Assembly (NCBI RefSeq): GCF_030646615.1 | Contig: NZ_JAUSLG010000095.1 | Coordinates: forward strand, 1 to 64,000 | Direction: 5' to 3' | Length of the DNA stretch: 64,000 nucleotides | Source: Phenylobacterium sp. | Lineage (GTDB): Bacteria; Pseudomonadota; Alphaproteobacteria; Caulobacterales; Caulobacteraceae | Shown here: positions 1 through 8,566 of the stretch, one piece after another | Position numbering within the stretch: the stretch's first letter is position 1 | Layout of the letters: each line of letters begins with the position of its first letter | The notes under the pieces: generated by a model | Told to the model about the DNA's origin: nothing | Databases searched by the model: none | Seen by the model: only the letters and a program-made list of their open reading frames with translations | Program-made: the position numbers and the translations under genes

Positions 1-983
1 TCATGCCCGAGGGCCTGATCGGCAAGTCCATGCCCGCCCAGCACCTGCGCCAGATGATCGCCAAGCTGGCGGCGGCCAACAGCCGTGTGCTGATCGCCGG
101 CCCGCCGGGTTCGGGCAAGGAGACCGTGGCGCGGCTGATCCATTCCGGCAGTCCGCGGGCCAAGGGCGAGTTCGTGGCCATCAGCGCGGCGGGCATGACG
201 CCCGAACGCATGGATGTGGAGCTCTTCGGCGTGGAGGGCGAGGCGGGCCGTCCGGGCAAGATCGGGGTCTTCGAGCGCGCCCATGCCGGCACCCTCTATC
301 TCGACGAGGTGGCCGACATGCCCCGGGAGACGCAGAGTCGCATTCTGCGGGTGCTGGTCGAACAGCGCTTCCGCCGGGTGAACGGCGACACCGATGTGCA
401 GGTCGATGTGCGGGTGATCTCGTCGACCTCGCGCAACCTGCGCGAGGAGATCGCCGAAGGGCGGTTCCGTGAGGACCTGTTCCACCGACTGAATGTGGTG
501 CCCGTGGCCGTGCCTGGCGTCTCGGAACGTCGCGAGGACATTCCCGAACTGGTGGAGAACTTCATCGAGCGCATCTGCGAGGCCAGCGGCATGCCCCGGC
601 GCATCCTGGCCGAAGACGCCATCGCCTCGCTGCAGGTCCGGCCCTGGCCGGGTAATCTGCGGCAGCTGCGCAATGTGGTGGAGCGGATGCTGATCCTCAG
701 CTCCGGCGATCCGGCCGAGCCGATCACCGCCGACATGGTGCCGTCCGACGCGCCGCCCGGCGACGGCGGCGGCCTGATGGGCGCCGACAAGATCATCGCC
801 CTGCCGCTGCGCGAGGCCCGCGAGACCTTTGAGCGGGAATATCTCAGCGCTCAGATGATGCGGTTCTCCGGCAATATCTCGCGGACCGCGGCCTTCATCG
901 GCATGGAGCGCTCGGCCCTTCACCGCAAACTCAAGTCCCTGGGTCTTTCCGGGGCCCGCGCGCTCGAGGAGGGCGTCGAATAG
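1..983 (+). CDS. ntrX: Nitrogen-regulation response regulator NtrX, 5' end outside window
   Basis: This is the AAA+ ATPase and C-terminal DNA-binding part of an NtrC-family response regulator; the N-terminal receiver domain lies before base 1 because the frame stays open to the edge. Visible are a Walker A motif (GPPGSGKE, about residue 34), a Walker B-type segment (GTLYLDEVADMP), the arginine-rich sensor region (RFREDLFHRL, PWPGNLRQLRN) and a C-terminal Fis-type helix-turn-helix (NISRTAAFIGMERSALHRKLK). The sigma-54 contact loop GAFTGA is absent: after ELFG comes VEGEAGRPGKIGVFE, a shortened loop. Assignment to NtrX rather than NtrC rests on that divergence and on the adjacent hfq–hflX genes, a usual alphaproteobacterial neighbourhood. 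NtrX works with the membrane kinase NtrY in nitrogen, redox and envelope control. Confidence 0.9.
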   Translation, partial: MPEGLIGKSMPAQHLRQMIAKLAAANSRVLIAGPPGSGKETVARLIHSGSPRAKGEFVAISAAGMTPERMDVELFGVEGEAGRPGKIGVFERAHAGTLYLDEVADMPRETQSRILRVLVEQRFRRVNGDTDVQVDVRVISSTSRNLREEIAEGRFREDLFHRLNVVPVAVPGVSERREDIPELVENFIERICEASGMPRRILAEDAIASLQVRPWPGNLRQLRNVVERMLILSSGDPAEPITADMVPSDAPPGDGGGLMGADKIIALPLREARETFEREYLSAQMMRFSGNISRTAAFIGMERSALHRKLKSLGLSGARALEEGVE

Positions 984-985
984 TC

Positions 986-1849
986 ATGGGGCGTATCGCC
1001 TATGTGAACGGACGCTATGGCCCCCATTCGGAAGCCGCGGTCCACATCGAGGACCGGGGCTATCAGCTGGCGGACGCGGTCTATGAGGTCTGGTCGGTGT
1101 TCGGCGGAAAGCTGGCCGACGCCGAGGGCCATTTCGCCCGGTTGAAGCGCAGCCTGGGCGAGCTGCGGATTCCCGAGCCCATGTCGCGGGCGGCCCTGAC
1201 CATTGTGCTGCGCGAAGTGCTGCGGCGGAACAAGGTCCGCGAGGGCCTGATCTATCTGCAGATCAGCCGGGGCGTCGCGCCCCGCGACCACGCCTTCCCC
1301 GATCATCCCCTGCGCCCGGCCGTGGTCATCACCGCCAAGGCCCTGGACCGGGCGGCGACCGAGGCCAAGGCGGCGCTGGGGGTCTCGGTGATCACCACCC
1401 CGGAGAACCGCTGGGGCCGTTGCGACATCAAGACGGTCGGCCTGTTGCCCAACGTCCTGGCTCGCCAAGCGGCCCGCGAACAGGGGGCGGCCGAAGCCCT
1501 GTTCGTCGACGAGGCCGGCCTCATCACCGAGGGCGCCTCGGCCAACGCCTGGATCCTCGATCAGGCCGGGATCCTGCGCACCCGCGACACCGGGGCCAAC
1601 ATCCTGCGGGGCGTCACCCGCCACACCCTGCTCGACGTAATCGCCCAGGCGCAGTTGAAGGTCGAAGAGCGCCCGTTTACGCCCCAGGAGATGGCCGAGG
1701 CCAGGGAAGCCTTCATCACCGGCGCGGGCTCCCTTGTCCTGCCCGTGGTGAAGATCGATGGCCAACCGATCGGCGATGGCGCCCCGGGGCCGGTGGCGAA
1801 GCGCCTGCGGAGCCTCTATATCGAACGGGCGAAGCAGACCGCCCTCTGA
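986..1849 (+). CDS. dat: Class IV PLP aminotransferase, D-amino acid aminotransferase type
   Basis: This 287-residue protein is a fold-type IV pyridoxal-phosphate enzyme that would interconvert D-alanine and D-glutamate through their keto acids, supplying D-amino acids for peptidoglycan. The N-terminus (YVNGRYGPHSEAAVHIEDRGYQ) is the standard opening of D-amino acid and branched-chain aminotransferases. The probable PLP lysine is in CDIKTVGLLPNVLA, and the cofactor-phosphate region is ITEGASANAWI. It starts two bases after the ntrX stop, so the two genes are probably cotranscribed. Branched-chain aminotransferase or aminodeoxychorismate lyase are related alternatives, but the length and the CDIKT context favour the D-amino acid type. 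Confidence 0.85.
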   Translation: MGRIAYVNGRYGPHSEAAVHIEDRGYQLADAVYEVWSVFGGKLADAEGHFARLKRSLGELRIPEPMSRAALTIVLREVLRRNKVREGLIYLQISRGVAPRDHAFPDHPLRPAVVITAKALDRAATEAKAALGVSVITTPENRWGRCDIKTVGLLPNVLARQAAREQGAAEALFVDEAGLITEGASANAWILDQAGILRTRDTGANILRGVTRHTLLDVIAQAQLKVEERPFTPQEMAEAREAFITGAGSLVLPVVKIDGQPIGDGAPGPVAKRLRSLYIERAKQTAL

Positions 1850-1948
1850 TGGGCCGACCGTGATTGCACGGCGGCGCCGGGTTGGACTAGCTTGCCTTAT
1901 GTGTGTGGGGGCGCGTGGCCCCTCGATCGGAGAAAAGGGCGAAAAGCC

Positions 1949-2194
1949 ATGAGCGAAAAAAAGCAGAACCTGCAGGACACCTTCCTCAACAGCGTCCGCA
2001 AGGCCAAGACCCCCCTGACCATCTTCCTCGTGAACGGCGTCAAGCTGCAGGGCGTGGTCAGCTGGTTCGACAATTTCTGCGTGCTCCTGCGTCGGGATGG
2101 CCAGTCCCAGCTGGTCTACAAACACGCCATCTCCACCATTATGCCGGCCCAGCCCGTCCAGCTGTATGAGCCGGCGGAAGACGAGACCGATTGA
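1949..2194 (+). CDS. hfq: RNA chaperone Hfq
   Basis: Hfq forms a hexameric ring that pairs small RNAs with mRNA targets. The 81-residue product starting [14 protein letters not shown] has the Sm1 region ([20 protein letters not shown]) and the Sm2 region ending YKHAIST, where the usual KH dipeptide of YKHA is present. The ORF track begins further upstream at 1892, but the family N-terminus and a purine-rich ribosome site (ggagaaaagg) just ahead fix the start at ATG 1949. The stop overlaps the TTG start of hflX (TTGA), so the pair is translationally coupled. The acidic tail (AEDETD) is short, as usual in alphaproteobacteria. Confidence 0.97.
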   Translation: MSEKKQNLQDTFLNSVRKAKTPLTIFLVNGVKLQGVVSWFDNFCVLLRRDGQSQLVYKHAISTIMPAQPVQLYEPAEDETD

Positions 2195-3528
2195 GTTCCC
2201 CACCCATCGACCATGAGACGCCCGTCCAGGGCGCGCTCATCATCCATCCCGAACGTGAAGGCCGCGGCGGCGCCCGGTCCTCTCAGGCGCGTCTCGACGA
2301 GGCCGCAGGCCTGGCGCTTGCCCTGGACCTCGAGATCCGCCGCGGGATGGTCGCGCCCCTGCGCAAACGCATGCCCGCCACCCTGTTCGGCAAGGGCAAG
2401 GTGGCCGAGATCGGCGAGCTCTGCGAAGAGCTCGAGATCGACGTGGCCGTCGTCGACGACGCTCTGACGCCGGTGCAGCAGCGGAATCTGGAAAAGGCCT
2501 GGAAGGTGAAGGTCATCGACCGCACCGGCCTGATCCTGGAAATCTTCGCCCGGCGGGCTCGCACGCGGGAGGGGCGGCTTCAGGTGGAGCTGGCCAGGCT
2601 CTCCTATGAGCGCTCGCGTCTGGTCCGCACCTGGACCCACCTGGAGCGCCAGCGCGGCGGCTTCGGCGTCATGGGCGGTCCCGGCGAAACCCAGATCGAG
2701 ACCGACCGCCGCCTGCTGGCCGAGAAGATCGGCCGGCTGAAAAAGGAGCTGGTGGAGGTTCGCCGCACCCGCACCCTGCAGCGCTCGGCCCGCAAGCGCC
2801 GGCCCTATCCGGTGGTGGCCCTGGTCGGCTACACCAATGCCGGCAAGTCGACCCTGTTCAACCGCCTGACCAATTCCGAGGTCATGGCAGAGGACATGCT
2901 GTTCGCCACCCTCGATCCGACCCTGCGGATGCTGAACCTGCCCGATGGCCGGCCGGCGATTCTGTCGGACACGGTGGGCTTCATCTCGGACCTGCCGCAC
3001 GAACTGGTTGAGGCGTTCCGGGCGACCCTGGAAGAGGTGAAGGAAGCCGACGTCATCCTCCATGTCCGTGACATCGCCAGCCCCGAGAGCGCGGCCGAGG
3101 CCGCCGATGTTCGTGAGGTGCTCGAACGTCTCGGCGTCGATATGGACGAACGCCGGGTGCTGGAGGTCTGGAACAAGATCGACCTGACCGACGCCGAAGA
3201 CCGGCCGATGATCGAGGGCGACGCCAGGCGCGCCCATCCGCCGGCCCTGCTGGTCTCGGCGGTGACGGGGGAGGGGGTTACGCCCCTGTTGCTGGCCGTC
3301 GCCGACCTCGTCGATGAGTCCCCGGCGGTCGAGGCCCATCTGCCGGCCGGCGAAGGCGCCGCCATCGCCTGGCTCTATCAGAACGGCCGGGTGATCGATC
3401 GACACACCGACGACGACGGCGCTGTGCGGATGGCCGTCCGGCTGACGCCGAAGGCCCTGGGCCAGTTCGAGCAGCTGTTCCCCCGGATCGACCTGGGCGC
3501 CGTTTCGCTGGGCGACGACGAGCTCTAG
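2191..3528 (+). CDS. hflX: GTPase HflX
   Basis: HflX is a ribosome-associated GTPase that splits or rescues stalled 70S ribosomes, notably under stress. The 445-residue protein has the family N-terminal nucleotide-binding subdomain ([31 protein letters not shown]), the glycine-rich linker ([19 protein letters not shown]), then the G domain with G1 [10 protein letters not shown]3 [10 protein letters not shown] and G4 NKID. The start is TTG at 2191, overlapping the hfq stop by four bases; the first nearby ATG is out of frame, and conserved sequence begins soon after residue 15. Hfq–HflX adjacency is widespread. It is convergent with mazG, with only 22 bases between the stops. Confidence 0.97.
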   Translation: MSSPPIDHETPVQGALIIHPEREGRGGARSSQARLDEAAGLALALDLEIRRGMVAPLRKRMPATLFGKGKVAEIGELCEELEIDVAVVDDALTPVQQRNLEKAWKVKVIDRTGLILEIFARRARTREGRLQVELARLSYERSRLVRTWTHLERQRGGFGVMGGPGETQIETDRRLLAEKIGRLKKELVEVRRTRTLQRSARKRRPYPVVALVGYTNAGKSTLFNRLTNSEVMAEDMLFATLDPTLRMLNLPDGRPAILSDTVGFISDLPHELVEAFRATLEEVKEADVILHVRDIASPESAAEAADVREVLERLGVDMDERRVLEVWNKIDLTDAEDRPMIEGDARRAHPPALLVSAVTGEGVTPLLLAVADLVDESPAVEAHLPAGEGAAIAWLYQNGRVIDRHTDDDGAVRMAVRLTPKALGQFEQLFPRIDLGAVSLGDDEL

Positions 3529-3550
3529 ACTCCTAGTCTCGGGACGCGCT

Positions 3551-4363
3551 CTAGGCCCGCTCGGCCGCCTTGGCGGCGTCCCAGAGGGCGTCCATCTCGG
3601 CCAGGTCTGACTCCTCAGGCGTTTGGCCGCGCTCGGCCAGCGCAGCTTCGATGAAATGGAAGCGGCGGGCGAACTTGGCGTTGGTGGCGCGCAGGGCGTC
3701 CTCGGGCTCGATGTCCAGCTTGCGGGCCAGGTTGGCCATGACGAACAGCACGTCGCCGATCTCGCCGCGCAGGGCGTCCTGGTCGCCGGCCTCGATCTCG
3801 GCTTCCATCTCGCCGATCTCCTCGCGCAGCTTCTCCAGCACGAACGAGACCTCAGGCCAGTCGAAGCCCACCCGGGCGGCGCGCTTGGTCAGTTTTACGG
3901 CCCGGGTCATGGCCGGCAGACCGGCGGGCACGTCGTCCAGCAGGCTGCGGTCGCGGCCCTTGCCTGCGCGCTCCTGCGCCTTCATCGCCTCCCAGGCTGC
4001 GGTCTGCGCCTCGCCGGTGGCGTAGCGCTCCTCGCCGAAGACGTGGGGATGGCGGCGGATCATCTTGTCGTTGATCGCCCGGGCCACGTCGTCGAAGGCG
4101 AAGACGCCCTGTTCTTCGGCGATGCGGGCGTGAAACACCACCTGCAGCAGCAGGTCGCCCAGCTCTTCCTTCAGATCGGCCAGATCGTTCCGCTCGATGG
4201 CGTCGGCCACCTCATAGGCCTCCTCCACCGTATAGGGGGCGATGGTGGCGAAGCTCTGCGCCAGGTCCCAGGGGCAGCCGTCCTGAGGGTCGCGCAGCCT
4301 AGCCATGATGGCCAGCAGACGTTCCAGGGGCGGCAGGTCACTGGGCGGGGCGGGTGACGGCAT
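3551..4363 (-). CDS. mazG: Nucleoside triphosphate pyrophosphohydrolase MazG
   Basis: MazG hydrolyses nucleoside triphosphates to monophosphates and pyrophosphate, cleansing the nucleotide pool. The 270-residue protein carries two MazG folds: the first includes CPWD, EEAYEV and EELGDLLLQVVFHA, the second EEIGEMEAEI and GEIGDVLFVMANLA, giving the paired EExxE/ExxD metal-binding helices. The track ORF begins 11 codons earlier, but ATG 4363 gives the expected N-terminus (MPSPAPP...LERLLAIMARLRDP). It overlaps the end of the upstream transporter gene by 26 bases, so the two are likely one transcript. Confidence 0.95.
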   Translation of the reverse strand: MPSPAPPSDLPPLERLLAIMARLRDPQDGCPWDLAQSFATIAPYTVEEAYEVADAIERNDLADLKEELGDLLLQVVFHARIAEEQGVFAFDDVARAINDKMIRRHPHVFGEERYATGEAQTAAWEAMKAQERAGKGRDRSLLDDVPAGLPAMTRAVKLTKRAARVGFDWPEVSFVLEKLREEIGEMEAEIEAGDQDALRGEIGDVLFVMANLARKLDIEPEDALRATNAKFARRFHFIEAALAERGQTPEESDLAEMDALWDAAKAAERA

Positions 4364-5741
4364 GGATCTCCTCGGACGTCTTGGGCTCGGCGCCAAACTC
4401 CGGGGCGGCCTCGGCCAGATCGCGGGCCTCCAGGGCTGTGCGGATTTCGGCGTGCCGCTCGGCGTTCAGCGGATAGTTCATGATGATCCACCCCGCCAGC
4501 AGCGACAGGGCGGCCGGCGCGGCGAGGAACATCACCTGCAGGCCGAGCAGGCCCGAGGTGGAGCCTGCAGCCCGGGCGTCAAAGCCCACCAGGTCCAGGC
4601 CCACATAGGTGACCCCGATGGCGGCGGCCGAGCCGATCTTCACCGTGCCGCTCAGCAGCGCATAGAGCAGGCCAGTGCGGTCGGCGCCGGACTGCAGGCG
4701 CTCCTCGTCGCCCACATCGGCCATCATCGCCCGCAGCAGGAAGGGGCCGGCCGAGAAGGGCAGGCCGATCAGGAACATCAGGCCCGCGGCGATCAGCCAG
4801 GCGCCTGGGGGGATGACCAGGGCTCCGGCGGTGACGATGGCGTAGAACACGGTCGAGACGGCGAGGGCCCGGTGCTTGCCGAGCTTGTAGGAGAGCCGGG
4901 TCCAGATGGGCCCGCCCACCAGGCCGCCGATGAAATAGATCAGCAGCAGGCCGCCGGCCTCGGCCTTGTCGAAGGCCTTGATGCGCTCGAAGTAGAAGAA
5001 GAACAGGGCGCCGGTGATCGCCGGTCCCGTCCCGATGGCCAGGTCGGCGGCCAGCAGACGGCGCACGCTGTTGCGCTTGAAGAGGCCGAGATACTCCCTC
5101 AGGCCAGAGCGCTGCTGGGGCCGCACGATGAACGGTTCGGGCACCTTCCAGAGCGCCAGGAGGCCGGTCAGCGGCAGGAGCAGGATGATGAACCACCCCA
5201 TGGCCTCCACCCCCAGGGCGTGGCCGGGCACGCCCAGCAGGCCGAGCAGCGGGGGCAGGGTGAGCACCAGGATCATCCCCACCACATTGCCGCCCTGCCA
5301 CCAGGAATAGATCCGCGATCGCTCGTCATAGCCGGGGGACAGGACCGAGCCCCAGGACAGGTGAGCCAGGGTGGCTATGGAGAAGCCGCCATAGATGACC
5401 AGCAGCCAGAGCCACAGATAGCCGGCGCTGACGCCCGGCTTGGCCATGAACAGCATATAGGCCGCCAGCATCAGGATCGGGATGCCGATGCCGAACCACA
5501 GCCGGAAGCGGCCGTAACGGGTCCGGGTCTTGTCCATGACCCCGCCGATGAACGGGTCAAAGGCGATGTCGAGAAGTCGCACCCCCATGAAGGCGGCGCC
5601 CACAGCCGAGAGGCTCAGGCCGAGCTCATTGGCGTAGAACTCCGGAAGATAGACCACCAGGGGCAGGCCGAGCCCCGCCAATGGCAGGCAGGGAGCGGCC
5701 AGAGCCGCGAGGGTCCAGCTCGAGCGACGCTCAGATGACAT
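4338..5741 (-). CDS. MFS transporter of the GPH (glycoside–pentoside–hexuronide) type
   Basis: This 467-residue polytopic protein is a secondary carrier, probably a cation symporter for a sugar or glycoside. It has about twelve hydrophobic segments. The early motif FDPFIGGVMDKTRTRYGRFR is the characteristic MelB/GPH cytoplasmic loop (DPxxGxxxDxxxxxxGxxR), repeated in weaker form in the second half (PIWTRLSYKLGKHRAL). The substrate cannot be read from sequence. It is directly upstream of mazG and overlaps it, although no functional link is obvious. The extended charged C-terminal tail is cytoplasmic. Confidence 0.82.
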   Translation of the reverse strand: MSSERRSSWTLAALAAPCLPLAGLGLPLVVYLPEFYANELGLSLSAVGAAFMGVRLLDIAFDPFIGGVMDKTRTRYGRFRLWFGIGIPILMLAAYMLFMAKPGVSAGYLWLWLLVIYGGFSIATLAHLSWGSVLSPGYDERSRIYSWWQGGNVVGMILVLTLPPLLGLLGVPGHALGVEAMGWFIILLLPLTGLLALWKVPEPFIVRPQQRSGLREYLGLFKRNSVRRLLAADLAIGTGPAITGALFFFYFERIKAFDKAEAGGLLLIYFIGGLVGGPIWTRLSYKLGKHRALAVSTVFYAIVTAGALVIPPGAWLIAAGLMFLIGLPFSAGPFLLRAMMADVGDEERLQSGADRTGLLYALLSGTVKIGSAAAIGVTYVGLDLVGFDARAAGSTSGLLGLQVMFLAAPAALSLLAGWIIMNYPLNAERHAEIRTALEARDLAEAAPEFGAEPKTSEEIHAVTRPAQ

Positions 5742-5813
5742 GACGGAATATCTCGCGGGGGAACTCTACCAAGCCCTGATCAGACACGCCCTGCCCGCGG
5801 AGGCAAGCCTGGA

Positions 5814-6335
5814 TCACCGCAGGGCGTAGAGCTGGCCGCGGCTGAGGCGATGGGCGAAGCGGTCGAAGGTCCAATGGGCGTCGCCCCATACCGCCTGGCG
5901 CCGGGCATCGGTGATGTCGCTGGCGTACCAGCTGAAGGTGACCGGCATGACCTTGCCGTCGAAGGTGATCATCTGGCCTTTGATCGCCGCGCCACCTAGG
6001 GAAAAGCTGCGGAACGAGAGCCCGGGACGGTCGCCCAGCTCCTTGGGCGTCGGCCGGTTGGGCTTGGCGTCGGTGAGCACCAGCTCCACCCGACCGCCCG
6101 CCATCACACCGGTGCGGGCGAGCTCGCGGGCGACCTCGTCCCGCAGGCCGTCGGCCAACCGCTCGATCTCCGTCAGGCCATAGGTCTCGAGGGCCTTCTC
6201 GCGGAACTCCGGGGCGATCGAAACACTGACCTGAGGCGGCTGAACGAGGTCGATCTGGTCGGCGATCGCCAGGCTTGGCAGGACAAGGCCCGCCACGGCG
6301 AGGGCGACCACGGCGCCGAGCGCGGTCCTGAGCAT
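5814..6335 (-). CDS. Secreted protein of unknown function
   Basis: I do not recognise a named family. From ATG 6335 the 173-residue product opens with a clear Sec signal peptide (MLRTALGAVVALAVAGLVLPSLAIA) followed by a mature domain of mixed strands and helices. The track ORF extends 48 codons further upstream into sequence without coding character. The mature part contains REKALETYGLTEIERLADGLRDEV and later VELVLTDAKPNRPT, suggesting a soluble periplasmic domain. It sits alone between the MFS gene and the LOG-family gene, all on the minus strand. Confidence 0.7.
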   Translation of the reverse strand: MLRTALGAVVALAVAGLVLPSLAIADQIDLVQPPQVSVSIAPEFREKALETYGLTEIERLADGLRDEVARELARTGVMAGGRVELVLTDAKPNRPTPKELGDRPGLSFRSFSLGGAAIKGQMITFDGKVMPVTFSWYASDITDARRQAVWGDAHWTFDRFAHRLSRGQLYALR

Positions 6336-6414
6336 GGGAACAGCCTCCGATTGAGTCCCGAGTGACGATGCGGCGAAACCGTGGCGCCACTGTGACGGTA
6401 GGGAAGGTTGGTCG

Positions 6415-7185
6415 CTATTCGACCGCGTGCAACCCCTTGGCCTCAAGAACTCGCCAGAGATCCTCAGGCGTATCTGCAAACCCGAACAGGTCCAGATCGG
6501 CCGGCGCGATCATGCCATGTTCGACCAAGGCGTCGAAATTTATGACCTTTCGCCAATAGGCCTCGTCGAAGAGGGCGATGGGGATCGGCGGGCTCTTGTG
6601 GGTCTGGCGCAGGGTCAGAAGCTCGAAAAATTCGTCCAGGGTGCCGAAGCCGCCGGGGAAGATCACCAGCCCGCTGGCCCGCATGGCCAGATGCATCTTG
6701 CGCATGGCGAAGTAGTGGAACCGGAAGGTCAGCTCCGGGGTCGAATAGGGGTTCGGCGCCTGCTCATGGGGCAGGGTGATGTTGAAGCCGATGGATGGCG
6801 CGCCGATGTCGGAGGCGCCGCGGTTGGCCGCCTCCATGACGCCGGGGCCTCCGCCGGTGGCGATCACATTGCGTCGGCCCGCAGCGCCATTCAGAAGGGC
6901 GCCGCCGCGCTCCGAAGCCAGGCGTCCAAAGTCCCGGGCCGCGGCGTACCAGCCGGGCTCTTCGCCTGGCCCGTCAGGGCGAACCCGGGCGCTGCCGAAC
7001 ACCACGATGGTCGACAGGACGCCCCACTTCCGCAGAGCCTCCTCGGCCTTGGCGTATTCCAGCATGAAGCGGACGCCGCGCATGGAATCCCCCAACAGGA
7101 AGTCCTGGTCCAGGGCCGCCAGGCGGTAGGACGGGGAGGCCATCTGGCTGGAATTGCCGTCGGGGAAGGGGGCGTCTTCGCTCAT
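6415..7185 (-). CDS. LOG-family protein (TIGR00730-type nucleotide phosphoribohydrolase)
   Basis: LOG-family enzymes release a base from nucleoside 5'-monophosphates (cytokinin riboside monophosphates in plants; AMP or pyrimidine nucleotides in bacterial relatives). The protein has the Rossmann-like signature GGGPGVMEAANRGA and the hallmark PGGFGTLDEFFELLTLRQ, which holds the PGGxGTxxE catalytic motif. At 256 residues from ATG 7185 it belongs to the longer bacterial group with an N-terminal extension (LLGDSMRGVRFMLEYAKAEEAL). Start choice: the track start lies 15 codons upstream, but MSEDAPFPD fits better. Older annotation as lysine decarboxylase should be disregarded. Confidence 0.85.
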   Translation of the reverse strand: MSEDAPFPDGNSSQMASPSYRLAALDQDFLLGDSMRGVRFMLEYAKAEEALRKWGVLSTIVVFGSARVRPDGPGEEPGWYAAARDFGRLASERGGALLNGAAGRRNVIATGGGPGVMEAANRGASDIGAPSIGFNITLPHEQAPNPYSTPELTFRFHYFAMRKMHLAMRASGLVIFPGGFGTLDEFFELLTLRQTHKSPPIPIALFDEAYWRKVINFDALVEHGMIAPADLDLFGFADTPEDLWRVLEAKGLHAVE

Positions 7186-7379
7186 GGGCCGATAGTGCCT
7201 GGAGTCGGAGGAACGGGTCGAGGCGCCCAATCCGGGTCCAAAAGGGGCGAATGCAACCTCCCGTTCACCTTACTGAACAAAAAATCCCTTGAATTGTAGG
7301 TCTTGGGTCCATTTGCTCAGGTGACACCCGCTCAAGGCCTTGGCAGTGTCCAAGGCCGATTCCCAACCTGGAGCCATCC

Positions 7380-7658
7380 ATGAACACCTCCGACATCATC
7401 GATCGCGTCGCCGCGGTCGACGACAAGCTGACCAAGGCGCAAGCCAAGCAGATTGTGGACGGCGTTTTCGCCGCCATCCGCGACGCCGCCATCAGCGGTG
7501 AGGAAGTGTCCCTGCCGGGCTTTGGCAAGTTCAAGGTGCAGAACAAGCCGGCGCGCACGGGCCGCAACCCCCAGACCGGCGAAGCCGTCCAGATCGCCGC
7601 CTCCAAGAAGGTGTCGTTCCAGCCGGCCAAGGCCCTCAAGGACGCCGTCAACGGCTAA
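7380..7658 (+). CDS. HU-family histone-like DNA-binding protein
   Basis: HU proteins are dimeric nucleoid proteins that bend DNA with little sequence preference. The 92-residue product shows the N-terminal helical pair (IIDRVAAVDDKLTKAQAKQIVDGVF) and the signature GFGKFKVQNKPARTGRNPQTGE, whose ARxGRNPxTGE arm inserts into the minor groove. A ribosome site (ggag) lies just before ATG 7380. The 194 bases upstream contain a locally AT-rich stretch (gaacaaaaaatcccttgaattg) and probably the promoter, although I cannot assign exact -10/-35 boxes. Two strong hairpins follow the stop. Confidence 0.95.
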   Translation: MNTSDIIDRVAAVDDKLTKAQAKQIVDGVFAAIRDAAISGEEVSLPGFGKFKVQNKPARTGRNPQTGEAVQIAASKKVSFQPAKALKDAVNG

Positions 7659-7681
7659 GGCCACGGCGACCCGCGACTCTA

Positions 7682-7703
7682 GCGGCCCCCAGGCGGGGGC
7701 CGC
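7682..7703 (+). terminator. GC-rich hairpin after the HU gene
   Basis: A perfect nine-base stem (gcggccccc / gggggccgc) with a four-base loop lies 24 bases after the HU stop. No T-run follows, so it may be an mRNA 3'-end stabiliser or pause hairpin rather than a complete intrinsic terminator; the next hairpin could do the terminating. Confidence 0.55.
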
Positions 7704-7729
7704 CCGACCGCCGCAAACCTGTGGCGATC

Positions 7730-7764
7730 AAGGCCGGCGTCTCCGCGACGCCGGCCTTTGTCTT
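7730..7764 (+). terminator. Intrinsic terminator candidate
   Basis: A twelve-base perfect stem (aaggccggcgtc / gacgccggcctt) with a five-base loop is followed by a short T-containing tail (ttgtctt). It would end transcription from the HU gene before the lipoprotein gene. Confidence 0.7.
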
Positions 7765-7889
7765 GGGCGACGTAGCGTATGGCGGTGTTCAGTGGTTGCA
7801 GCGCAAAAGGCCGGAGCGCTCCAATGCACCCATGGCGTGCGCGCAGCCCCATTGCTAAGCTTCGGCCTCAATCAAACAGGGGCTGTATT

Positions 7890-8453
7890 TTGCTTATCAA
7901 GAAAATCATGGTTGTGGCTGCGTCAGCGGCGATGTTCAGCGTGCTGGCTGCCTGCAACACGACGTCTCCCGTATCTGCCTATACGCCGGCGACCGCGAAC
8001 ATCCTTGCGTTCCAATCTGCCTTGAAGCCCAGCGGTGCTACCGTTCGCGTGGGTGAATTCTCTGCAGCGCCGGGGATTGAGGCGCCGGGTTGCCGAATGG
8101 TGGGCTCGCTTGATGTGACCGCCGGAAAAAGTCTCGAGCAATACCTGAAGGACGCACTTCAGACGGACCTATTCACGGCGGGCGTATATAGCGTGGAATC
8201 ACCCGTGATCATCGATGGCAGGATTGATCAGCTCGAGGTGAATACGTTCGGAACTGGGTCATGGACCTTAGGGATGCAAGTGAGCTCCAATCGGGATCCT
8301 GAGGGGTACCATGTAACTGCGGTTCGTAATTTTAAGACCAGCTATGTCGCTGAAGCTGCCTGCACCAACGCCACGAACGCTTTCGCGCCGACCGTTCAAG
8401 ACCTTATGGCTCAGGTGGTGAATAACCCGGGGTTCCTCAAACTAACCCGCTAG
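7890..8453 (+). CDS. Putative lipoprotein of unknown function
   Basis: I do not recognise the family. Reading from TTG 7890 gives 187 residues beginning MLIKKIMVVAASAAMFSVLAAC, a lipoprotein signal with basic residues, a hydrophobic core and the lipobox cysteine in LAAC. An agggg ribosome site sits about eight bases before the TTG; the track start at 7779 would bury the signal, and ATG 7908 would lose the two lysines. Two later cysteines (PGCRM, EAACTN) could form a disulfide. Base composition is visibly less GC-rich than in neighbouring genes, with codons such as AAA, GTA and ATA, hinting at recent acquisition. Terminator hairpins flank it, so it is monocistronic. Confidence 0.72.
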   Translation: MLIKKIMVVAASAAMFSVLAACNTTSPVSAYTPATANILAFQSALKPSGATVRVGEFSAAPGIEAPGCRMVGSLDVTAGKSLEQYLKDALQTDLFTAGVYSVESPVIIDGRIDQLEVNTFGTGSWTLGMQVSSNRDPEGYHVTAVRNFKTSYVAEAACTNATNAFAPTVQDLMAQVVNNPGFLKLTR

Positions 8454-8465
8454 AACCAGATAGAT

Positions 8466-8505
8466 GAAGGCCCGGCAACACCTGCGTCGGGCCTTCACGG
8501 GTTTT
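8466..8505 (+). terminator. Intrinsic terminator after the lipoprotein gene
   Basis: A nine-base perfect stem (gaaggcccg / cgggccttc) with a 13-base loop is followed by acgggtttt. It begins 12 bases after the stop codon, the usual position for Rho-independent termination. Confidence 0.75.
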
Positions 8506-8566
8506 CCAGCCATGAGATGCGTCATCCTGATGCTCGACCTCACAGGTAAGTTTAAGGAAGGGCGTC

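Noticed and set aside
3528-3550. Short inverted repeat agact-cct-agtct between hflX and mazG
   Set aside because: Only a five-base stem without a T-run; too weak to call a terminator.
4305-5738. 477-codon plus-strand ORF opposite the GPH transporter
   Set aside because: Shadow frame without hydrophobic segments or motifs.
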